Origin: Burkholderiaceae bacterium
Lineage (GTDB): Bacteria; Pseudomonadota; Gammaproteobacteria; Burkholderiales; Burkholderiaceae_C
NCBI GenBank assembly: GCA_031276435.1
Contig: JAISNB010000039.1
Coordinates: 1 to 7,623, forward strand
DNA length: 7,623 nt
Direction: 5' to 3'
Shown: one piece after another, positions 1-5,486 of the stretch
How the letters are laid out: each line of letters starts with the position of its first letter
Numbering within the stretch: the first letter of the stretch is position 1
Program-made: the position numbers and the translations under genes
The notes under the pieces: model-generated
Told to the model about the DNA's origin: nothing
Databases searched by the model: none
What the model saw: only the letters and a program-made list of their open reading frames with translations

Positions 1-1
1 C

Positions 2-328
2 GACTGGTCCATCGACGCGCCTGAACACACCAGCAGCCTCGCCGCCGACGCGCTGGCCTTCGTGCGCCCGAGCGACCTGGTTGTGACGCGCCATGCCGCT
101 GGCGCGCCCGGCCTGGCAACGCGGATCGACCGCGCGCTGGTCGTCGGCTCGCTCGCGCGGCTGGACCTGATCCCCCAGAACGGCCCCGTCGGCCAAATCA
201 TCGAAGCGCACCTGCCCGCCGACGAATACCGCGCCCTGGGCCTGAAAGAAGGCGACCCCGTACTCGTCTCGCCGCGCAAAGCCCGCGTCTTTCTGGAAAC
301 CGCCGAAGACCCCGCGGCCTTGATTTGA
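2..328 (+). CDS. cysA: Sulfate/thiosulfate ABC importer ATPase CysA, C-terminal fragment (5' end outside window)
   Basis: Only the last 108 residues are present; the reading frame is open from base 2 and ends at TGA 326-328. The nucleotide-binding core (Walker A, signature, Walker B) lies outside the window. What remains looks like the regulatory TOBE-type region of importer ATPases: an AFVRPSDL segment matching the usual 'xVRPxD' entry, a β-rich RALVVGSLARLDL stretch, and the terminal pattern LPADEYRALGLKEGDPV...SPRKARVF. The family's CysA proteins end in closely similar ALGL-x-x-GD and RP(R/K)-x-x-x-VF patterns. CysA is known to energise sulfate/thiosulfate import together with CysT, CysW and a periplasmic binding protein; those genes would lie upstream. 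The next gene is convergent, so this is probably the last gene of its operon. Another ABC importer ATPase with a TOBE domain cannot be excluded, because the diagnostic N-terminal part is missing. Confidence 0.7.
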   Translation, partial: DWSIDAPEHTSSLAADALAFVRPSDLVVTRHAAGAPGLATRIDRALVVGSLARLDLIPQNGPVGQIIEAHLPADEYRALGLKEGDPVLVSPRKARVFLETAEDPAALI

Positions 329-456
329 GGCACGCCCTGCTCTGTTCAAGCGTGGGGCAGGAAAAGGCAAGTGGCGTAACCATTTGTTCCCGACCCTTAC
401 ATAGAGACCGGATGCACAGGTAACCCTCCTTGTTCGTTGGCATCGCTCCCACTTCG

Positions 457-521
457 TCGTCATTGCGAGGAGCGCAGCGACGCGGCAATCCATAAAGCGA
501 TTCGATTTCTCGCAATGACGA
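457..521. repeat. REP-like dispersed inverted repeat (TCGTCATTGCGAG family)
   Basis: A perfect 13-bp inverted repeat brackets the element: TCGTCATTGCGAG at 457-469 and its reverse complement CTCGCAATGACGA at 509-521. A nested short inverted repeat, ATTGC (462-466) with GCAAT (485-489), gives the bulged stem typical of REP-type elements. The left arm continues as GAGCGCAGCGACGCGGCAAT. From memory, closely similar words (CATTGCGAG...AGCGAAGCAATCC) recur in intergenic regions of many proteobacterial genomes. That resemblance is recalled, not searched. The position between two convergent stop codons fits such repeats. It encodes nothing, and whether it is still mobile or has a RAYT-type transposase elsewhere cannot be told from this window. 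Confidence 0.65.
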
Positions 522-570
522 GAGCGTTTGAGTACAACGCTGACCCAAGCGCCGCGCTTTGCATGGGAGC

Positions 571-607
571 CTCCCCTTTCCCAACCCCTTGCCCAAGGTG
601 GCGAGGG
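571..607. repeat. Possible degenerate C/G-rich intergenic repeat with CCTTG-CC-CAAGG palindrome
   Basis: A C-rich arm (CTCCCCTTTCCCAACCCC, from 571) is followed by the perfect short palindrome CCTTG CC CAAGG (587-598) and a G-rich arm ending GGCGAGGGC. The overall design resembles the 'CCCCTCTCCC...GCAAGGGGAGAGGGG' class of intergenic repeats that I recall from betaproteobacteria and Xanthomonas relatives, but here the right arm is diverged. It lies about 40 bp beyond the stop of the leftward lipoprotein gene, where it could form a stem in the transcript from the MCE operon. No T-tract follows on the minus strand, so it is not called a terminator. Confidence 0.3.
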
Positions 608-644
608 CAATTCATTGACTCCCTGTCTGTGCGCAATACCCCGT

Positions 645-1376
645 TCAGCGCGGCGCGGGCACGGTGGTGGCAGTGGTGGCGGCCACCTGATCGATCCAGC
701 CAGCGATTTCGCGCACGAGCCGGTTTGAGGCTTCTGACAGGGCGCGCGCGCCGCCAGCCGCATCGGACGTGGCTGCTGGCTGGCGCGCTTCGAATGTGCG
801 CTGGCCCAGCAGGCGGGCGCTGCCGCGCGCCTGTGGCGCGATGGCTGTCGCGCGCAGGCGCACGATGCCTTCGCTTTGTGCCTCGGCGCCAAAGAGTTGG
901 CTGAATTCGTCCAGTTCCAGCCGCAACTCGATTGGCGCCAGGTTTTCGCCCACGCCAACCACAGGGCGGCTTTGCGCCAGATGCTGGCGCAGGCGCTGGC
1001 CCAGCATTTGCGCTGGCGGCATGCTCCAGCGCGCCAGCGCGTAGGGGCGCGGCTGGCGTGCGCCGTCAGCATAGGCCAGCCGATACAGCATGGCCGTGCC
1101 TTGCAGCGCGGCAGGCGATTCCACCCAGGCCAGCGCCACGGCGGCTTGGCGCTGCGCGGCCTGCGACGGCGCCGCATCTGTCGCCGCTGCGGCTGCTGCG
1201 GCGGCATCGGCCTCGAACAGTCCGAGGTCGTAGGGCGCGGGCCGTTGCGGTTTGTCGGGCATGGGCAGGGCGCAGCCTGCCGCCAGCAGGCACGCGGCGG
1301 TCAAGCTGATGAACGGGATGAAGCGCGCGCGGAGCGCGGCGGCGGCAGTGGCAGTTGCGGTTGCGGTGGTTTTCAT
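645..1376 (-). CDS. PqiC-family (ABC-type transport auxiliary) outer-membrane lipoprotein
   Basis: This 243-residue protein is the last gene of the MCE transporter operon. A signal peptide ends in a clear lipobox, LLAAGC, making Cys35 the likely lipidated first mature residue. The positive n-region (RAR) is preceded by an unusual Thr/Ala stretch. The next residues (A-L-P) carry no Asp at +2, so Lol sorting to the outer membrane is expected. The mature part contains an 8-alanine run at residues 58-65. It then has the family's usual arrangement: a strand-rich core with YRLAYADG...YALARWSMPPAQMLGQRLRQHLA, and a C-terminal amphipathic region. Family knowledge: PqiC-like lipoproteins sit at the outer-membrane end of MCE tunnels. 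The start ATG overlaps the MCE stop in ATGA, so translation is probably coupled. Weak primary sequence conservation is normal for this family; assignment rests on lipobox, length and operon position. Confidence 0.82.
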   Translation of the reverse strand: MKTTATATATAAAALRARFIPFISLTAACLLAAGCALPMPDKPQRPAPYDLGLFEADAAAAAAAATDAAPSQAAQRQAAVALAWVESPAALQGTAMLYRLAYADGARQPRPYALARWSMPPAQMLGQRLRQHLAQSRPVVGVGENLAPIELRLELDEFSQLFGAEAQSEGIVRLRATAIAPQARGSARLLGQRTFEARQPAATSDAAGGARALSEASNRLVREIAGWIDQVAATTATTVPAPR

Positions 1377-2329
1377 GGCTTTTGTTCTGGCAAGGCGGCC
1401 TCGGGATGGGGCGCGAATCCCGGTTCGCCGGGGCCGGGGGGGATGGGGCCGTTGCCAAAGAGCAGGGATTGGGGCGTGTCGCCAATGATGCCTGCCGCGC
1501 GGTCGACGCGGCGCGCGGCGTGACTGACGTCGCGGGTCATGGCCTGAATGCCGGGCAGGGTGGTTGCGCCGAAGCGGCTGACGCTGCCATCGACTTGCGC
1601 CAGCACGCCATCGGCTTGGCTTTTGAGGCCGTTGATGGCGGCGCGCGCGTCTGTGGCGGCTTCTTGTACCGATGCCAGCGTGGCCGTGGCCTGATCAATC
1701 ATTTGGGGGATGTTTGTTTTGCCGGGCGTCAACTGGGCTTTCAGGATGGCGTCCGCGTTTTGTGCCATTTGGCTGATGTTGCTGGCCGCGCTGTTCAATT
1801 CCTTGAGCGTGCTGGTCAGGACGGCCTGGTTTTCGTCGCCCAATAGCTGGTTGACGTGATCGACGGTCTGGTCGAGTTTGCCGATCAGCATTTGCGCCTG
1901 GTCTGTCAGGCGGCCCAGGAAGTTGGCGCGGATGGGGATGCGCGGCGGCCCGCCTTCAAATGGCGGCAGGGGGGCGGTTGAGGAGCCATCGTCGTCCAGT
2001 TGCACGAACGACAGGCCGGTGACGCCCTGGTAGGCCAGCGATGCGAATGTGGATGCCGTCACGGGCGCGTTCTTGTCGATGGCAACGGTGATCAGCACGT
2101 TGCCGCGCGTGCCGGGATCGAAGCTGATGGCCGTGACTTTGCCCACCGCGACGCCCTTGAAGCGCACGGCCGCCTGCGGTTGCAAGCCGCTGACGGCATC
2201 GCGCGAGGAGAGCTGGTAGACCACGGTGCTGGCCGTATCCCGCAACAGCCACGCGGCCAGGCCAGCGAGCAGCGCGGTCATTGCCAGCACAAACAAACCG
2301 GCGGCCAGTGCGTGTGCTTTGTTTTCCAT
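1373..2329 (-). CDS. MCE-domain (MlaD-like) inner-membrane-anchored lipid-transport protein
   Basis: The protein has 318 residues. One N-terminal membrane anchor spans residues 9-29 and is followed by a single MCE domain at about 38-115, with the hallmarks AVRFKGVAVGKVTAISFDP (residues 54-72) and YQGVTGLSFVQL (100-111). A proline-rich linker with an IPIR motif follows. Residues 140-275 are predicted to be almost wholly helical, with many Ala/Gln/Asn and heptad-like spacing, and the last 40 residues are Pro/Gly-rich. MCE proteins form hexamers that hold a hydrophobic channel on top of the permease. The long helical tail suggests a tube across the periplasm, as in needle-forming MCE proteins, unlike the short-tailed MlaD of E. 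coli (inference). A Shine-Dalgarno AAAGGA lies 9 nt before the ATG. The gene starts 14 bp after the ATPase stop and overlaps the downstream lipoprotein start by 4 bp. Confidence 0.92.
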   Translation of the reverse strand: MENKAHALAAGLFVLAMTALLAGLAAWLLRDTASTVVYQLSSRDAVSGLQPQAAVRFKGVAVGKVTAISFDPGTRGNVLITVAIDKNAPVTASTFASLAYQGVTGLSFVQLDDDGSSTAPLPPFEGGPPRIPIRANFLGRLTDQAQMLIGKLDQTVDHVNQLLGDENQAVLTSTLKELNSAASNISQMAQNADAILKAQLTPGKTNIPQMIDQATATLASVQEAATDARAAINGLKSQADGVLAQVDGSVSRFGATTLPGIQAMTRDVSHAARRVDRAAGIIGDTPQSLLFGNGPIPPGPGEPGFAPHPEAALPEQKP

Positions 2330-2338
2330 GCCTTATTG

Positions 2339-2344
2339 TCCTTT
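2339..2344 (-). promoter_or_regulatory. Ribosome binding site of the MCE gene
   Basis: On the minus strand this reads AAAGGA, 9 nt before ATG 2329-2327. It is the best Shine-Dalgarno match in the operon and fixes the MCE start. Its first A is also the last base of the ATPase stop codon, so termination on one gene and initiation on the next are physically adjacent. Confidence 0.6.
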
Positions 2345-3192
2345 CACGGTTGCGGGGGGGGGGTGAGCAGCGCCATGGCGCGCCTGCCGCGCTCGCCAAG
2401 GAAGAAGTGCTCGATAAAGGGGTGTTTGAACGCCAGCACCTCAGGCACCGGCGCGTTGATGATGACGCGCTGATCGGCCAGTACGGCCACGCGGGTGGAC
2501 AGGGCAAACAGCGTGTCCAGATCGTGTGTGACCATGACCACGGTCAGGCCCAGTTCCTGGCGCAGCGACGACAGCAGCGCGCAAAAGGCGTCCGAGGCGT
2601 CCGGATCCAGCCCCGCCGTGGGTTCGTCCAGCAGCAGCAGGGGCGGATCCATGACCAGCGCGCGCGCCAGCGCCACGCGCTTGATCATGCCGCCCGAGAG
2701 TTCCGCCGGCATTTTGTGCGCGTCATCCGCCTTCAGCCCCACCAGCAGCAGTTTGAGCAGCGCCGCCTCGCGCGCCAGCGCAAGCGGCAGGGCGCGCGTC
2801 TCGCGCAGCGCAAAGGCAATGTTGTCGAGCACGCTGAAGGCCGAAAACAGCGCCCCTTGCTGAAACAGCATGCCCACGCGCGCGGCCGCGCCGGGCGCGG
2901 ACAGCTCGCCCGCAGGCCGACCCAGCACGCTCACTTGCCCGCGCGCGGGCGCATTCAGCCCCAGCAGCGTGCGCAGCAGCACGGTTTTGCCCGTGCCAGA
3001 GCCGCCCACCAGCGTCAGCGCCTCGCCGCGCAGCACGCTCAAATCCAGATTCTTGTGCACCACCACTTCGCCGCCACCGCCGCCGCCCGCGGCGGGGAAA
3101 ACGCTCCACAGCCCGCGCACTTCGATCACGGGCTGCGCCGCGGCGCCGTCGGGCGTTGCATTTGCTGGCGTTGCCAAAGGCGGGGCATCCAT
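2344..3192 (-). CDS. MlaF-type ABC transporter ATPase of the MCE lipid transporter
   Basis: This 282-residue cytoplasmic ATPase powers the permease encoded just upstream. All catalytic motifs are intact: Walker A GGSGTGKT (63-70), Q-loop in MLFQQGALF (Gln111), signature LSGGM (165-169) followed by IKRVALARAL, Walker B LLLLDEP (185-191), D-loop GLDP (194-197) and switch His223 in VTHD. The LSGGM signature and the FQQGALFSAFSVLDNIAFALRE stretch are characteristic of the MlaF/Ttg2A group. The chosen ATG gives an 11-bp gap from the permease stop. A GTG five codons upstream (3207-3205) would overlap that stop as GTGA and is a real alternative; neither has a strong ribosome binding site. Oddities are a six-glycine run at residues 36-41 between the first strands, and a 10-nt C homopolymer (2354-2363) encoding the proline-rich C-terminus. 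Confidence 0.93.
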   Translation of the reverse strand: MDAPPLATPANATPDGAAAQPVIEVRGLWSVFPAAGGGGGGEVVVHKNLDLSVLRGEALTLVGGSGTGKTVLLRTLLGLNAPARGQVSVLGRPAGELSAPGAAARVGMLFQQGALFSAFSVLDNIAFALRETRALPLALAREAALLKLLLVGLKADDAHKMPAELSGGMIKRVALARALVMDPPLLLLDEPTAGLDPDASDAFCALLSSLRQELGLTVVMVTHDLDTLFALSTRVAVLADQRVIINAPVPEVLAFKHPFIEHFFLGERGRRAMALLTPPPQP

Positions 3193-3203
3193 ACAGCGCG
3201 TGC

Positions 3204-4340
3204 TCACAGGCCAATCGATTTGAAGATCACGGCAAACAGCGCGTCGATCAGGATCACCGCCGTAATGGCCGCCACCACCGACGCCGTGGTGCCATGGCCC
3301 AGGCTTTCGGTATTGGGTTTGACCCGCAAGCCGTAGTGGCAGCCAATCAGCGCCACCGCAACGCCAAACACCGCCGACTTGCCCACCGCCAGATACAGGT
3401 TTTCCACCCGCACAGCCTTGGGCAGCATCTCGGCAAAAAAGGCGGGCGAAATGTCCAGCGTCAGATTGGCGGCCACCACGCCGCCAAGCAGTGCGGCCAG
3501 CGATGTCCACACGGCAATCAGCGGCATGGAGATGGCCAGCGCCAGCGCCCGCGGCATGACCAGGCGGTATCCCGGCGCGATGCCAAGCACGCGCATGGCG
3601 TCCAGCTCTTCGGTCACGCGCATCACGCCGATTTGCGCCGTAATGGCCGATCCGGAGCGCCCCGCCACCAAAATCGCGCCCAACAGCGGCCCCAGCTCGC
3701 GAATCAGCGCCAGCCCGAGAATGTTGACAATGAACGCTTCGGCGCCAAACTGGCGCAGCAACTGGCTCATCAGATAGGCCAGCACCACGCCAATCAAAAA
3801 ACCCACCAGCGCCGTAATGGGCAGGGCCTGCGCGCCAATGCGGTACAGGTGCCCCGAAAAATCGCGCCACGGCCCTTCGCGCGGCGCACGCGCCAGACGC
3901 AAAATGTCCAGCAGCAATTGCCCGGTCAGGATGGTGAAGTCGCGCATCTGCCCGAGCGCGGCCAGCACCCACGCGCCCAGACTGTCCACGCCCCTGAGCC
4001 ACGCGGGGCTGGATTTGCGGGGCGGCAGGCTTTGCGGCAGGCGCGTCAGCCGCGCGAAGATGGCGCGCTGGTCGTCGCTGGCCTGCAAGCGCGCGGGCAG
4101 ATGCCGTCCCCAATGCTCCCACAGGGTGAGCGCGCCCAGATGGTCGAGCGCCGTCACCTGACGCAAATCCCAAGGCTGATCGACCGCGCCAGAGGCGGCC
4201 AAAGCTGCCGTCACCTGACGCCAGACGCGCCGACGGGTCAACTGCGCGGCCGTCCAGTCGCCTTCGGGCGTCAGCGCGGCGCCAGACAGGCCCAGGCGCG
4301 GTAGGCGTTGGGGCGATGAAAAAGAATGGGCCAAAATCAC
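3204..4340 (-). CDS. MlaE-type ABC permease with N-terminal STAS-like domain
   Basis: The protein has 378 residues, longer than the roughly 260 of a plain MlaE. Residues 125-378 form the permease: an amphipathic entry helix, several hydrophobic segments, and the conserved family core from about 215 (ELGPLLGAILVAGRSGSAIT, then QIGVM and VTEELDAM) to VLGI at 251-254. Residues 15-105 look like a STAS domain: a strand (LTPEGDWTA), a helix, then WDLRQVTALDHLGALTLWEHW, matching the D-x-S/T-x-x-D-xx-G-A-x-x-L pattern of MlaB-like proteins. MlaB is known to bind and stabilise MlaF in the Mla complex, so the fusion probably supplies that role in cis (inference). The start is GTG at 4340-4338, the furthest upstream start codon of the frame, with only a weak AGG in front, so the exact N-terminus is uncertain. 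It is the first gene of the leftward operon, divergent from the lipoprotein gene. Confidence 0.9.
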   Translation of the reverse strand: MILAHSFSSPQRLPRLGLSGAALTPEGDWTAAQLTRRRVWRQVTAALAASGAVDQPWDLRQVTALDHLGALTLWEHWGRHLPARLQASDDQRAIFARLTRLPQSLPPRKSSPAWLRGVDSLGAWVLAALGQMRDFTILTGQLLLDILRLARAPREGPWRDFSGHLYRIGAQALPITALVGFLIGVVLAYLMSQLLRQFGAEAFIVNILGLALIRELGPLLGAILVAGRSGSAITAQIGVMRVTEELDAMRVLGIAPGYRLVMPRALALAISMPLIAVWTSLAALLGGVVAANLTLDISPAFFAEMLPKAVRVENLYLAVGKSAVFGVAVALIGCHYGLRVKPNTESLGHGTTASVVAAITAVILIDALFAVIFKSIGL

Positions 4341-4547
4341 AATGCCTGCATCAAAACACTGCGCGCCGCAGCAAATAACGCGATGGTAGCGCCCCTTGCG
4401 CGCGCCCCAGAAAGCGCGCCCGCGTCCGCGAGAAACAGCGCCCGCCCAACGGCTTGCGGCCAGGCCCGGACAAGGGGCACAAGGGCTGTGGCATCATCGC
4501 GGCCAGCCAATCCTTGCCGCTGCCTCTGTCTGACCACAACTTGCCGC

Positions 4548-5348
4548 ATGACTTTGCCGCACCCGCCCGCTTCCAGCGCGCCAGCGCGCCGCGCCGCGGC
4601 ACGCCATGGCGCGCGGCGGCGCTTGCTGTTGCTGCAATTGAGCGCTTGGCTGGCGCCCGCGTGGCTGGCCGCTGGTTGCGCCAATCCGGCCCCCACCGAG
4701 CGCGGCCAGGTCCAGGGCGCGCAATATGAACACTCCGAATGGCTGCAAAGCGAAGGCAACCGCATCACGCAAGCGGCCATGCGCGCCAACCTGCTGAGCC
4801 TGCGCTTGCTGGCCGACAAACTGTATCGCCGCAACCCCGCCGAATGGCGCAAAAGCGCCACCTCGCTGGAAGCGGCGCTGGCGCGGCTCGATACCGCCAT
4901 TGGCGACGCCCAGCCGTGGCCCGCCTTGCACGGCAAGCGCGACGTCGCGGCGCTGTCGGCGGCGCTCGCGCCCGACTTTTCGGGCGACCGCGTGGGCGCT
5001 TTCATCTACGCCTGCGCCGACACCATCATCGCCGCGCACGGCGGCAAACAGGCCTTCTACTATCTGGACGGCATCGACCCGCAACACATCTACAACGCCG
5101 CGCGCAACATGGAAATCGCGCTGTGGATTCTCAACAGCCGACGCGACGCCGCGAGCCGCCCGCTGCTGATGGCCAACGAAATCGGCCCCGCGGGCCGCAA
5201 CCTGAGCTTTGAACGCGAATTCGGCAAAATCATTGGCCGCCTTGACCTGCTGGCAAACTACATGACCGAGCGTTACCGCCGCGCCGTCATCGGCTACGTG
5301 CAAAGCCTGCTGACCGCGCCCCTTCTGGCCTTTCTGCCCGTCAAATAA
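4548..5348 (+). CDS. Conserved-looking putative lipoprotein of unknown function
   Basis: The protein has 266 residues. The chosen ATG precedes an arginine-rich n-region (ARRAAARHGARRR), a hydrophobic core (LLLLQLSAWLAPAWL) and a lipobox LAAGC, giving Cys44 as the likely lipidation site. The frame continues 74 codons further upstream, but that part has no protein character and would bury the signal peptide. The mature protein is mostly helical and soluble. Recognisable blocks are SEGNRITQAAMRANLLSLRLLADKLYRRNPAEWRK, a central AFIYACADTIIAAHGGKQAFYYLDGID and a C-terminal FEREFGKIIGRLDLLANYMTERYRR. It ends in a hydrophobic segment (YVQSLLTAPLLAFLPV) that may be a second membrane contact. I recall similar lipoproteins from Burkholderiales but no experimentally defined function, and I see no catalytic motif. 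It is 138 bp upstream of argG on the same strand. No Shine-Dalgarno sequence precedes the ATG. Confidence 0.8.
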   Translation: MTLPHPPASSAPARRAAARHGARRRLLLLQLSAWLAPAWLAAGCANPAPTERGQVQGAQYEHSEWLQSEGNRITQAAMRANLLSLRLLADKLYRRNPAEWRKSATSLEAALARLDTAIGDAQPWPALHGKRDVAALSAALAPDFSGDRVGAFIYACADTIIAAHGGKQAFYYLDGIDPQHIYNAARNMEIALWILNSRRDAASRPLLMANEIGPAGRNLSFEREFGKIIGRLDLLANYMTERYRRAVIGYVQSLLTAPLLAFLPVK

Positions 5349-5363
5349 AACGCGCGCTCCGAC

Positions 5364-5369
5364 GATAAT
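5364..5369 (+). promoter_or_regulatory. Possible -10 box of an argG promoter
   Basis: GATAAT (5 of 6 to TATAAT) stands out in the G/C-rich 138-bp gap between the lipoprotein gene and argG, about 118 nt before the argG ATG. At 17-bp spacing the -35 position reads TCAAAT, a poor match, so a σ70 promoter here is only tentative. I see no palindrome resembling an ARG box, and no terminator separates the two genes, so read-through from the lipoprotein gene is equally possible. Confidence 0.2.
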
Positions 5370-5486
5370 TGCCCTGCCCGCCGCGCGTGCCAGCCAGCCC
5401 GTCCTGCCCGGCGCGATGCCGCCATCGACGACCGCACACTGCCCGATTCATACCCTTTTGCTTAACCAATCAACCCGCACACGCCC

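Larger units (their letters stand above)
329..644. other. Convergent intergenic region with two repeat-like elements, no gene
   Basis: This 316-bp gap separates the stop codons of cysA (+) and the PqiC-like gene (-). Open frames crossing it overlap repeats or run antisense into the lipoprotein gene and have no recognisable protein character. Just after the cysA stop, 336-342 can pair with 355-361 (CCTGCTC with GGGCAGG, one G-U pair, 12-nt loop), but no T-tract follows on either strand, so it is not a standard intrinsic terminator. The REP-like inverted repeat and the C/G-rich degenerate repeat listed separately fill much of the remainder. Such elements are typical of gaps between convergent genes, where they may help end transcription from both sides (inference). 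Confidence 0.7.

Noticed and set aside
336..361. Possible terminator of cysA
   Set aside because: The 7-bp stem includes a G-U pair, has a 12-nt loop and no T-tract on either strand.
3156..4304. Long plus-strand frame opposite the permease gene
   Set aside because: The translation is rich in His, Arg, Gln and Ala, typical of an antisense shadow in high-GC DNA; the minus strand here encodes a clear MlaE permease.
4492..4497. CATCAT as a -10 box for the lipoprotein gene
   Set aside because: The nearest -35-like word (CGGACA, 4467-4472) sits at 19-bp spacing, and both boxes are poor matches in G/C-rich DNA.
4326..4547. N-terminal extension of the lipoprotein gene by 74 codons
   Set aside because: The added stretch has no protein-like composition, would place the signal peptide and lipobox deep inside the protein, and overlaps the start of the divergent permease gene.
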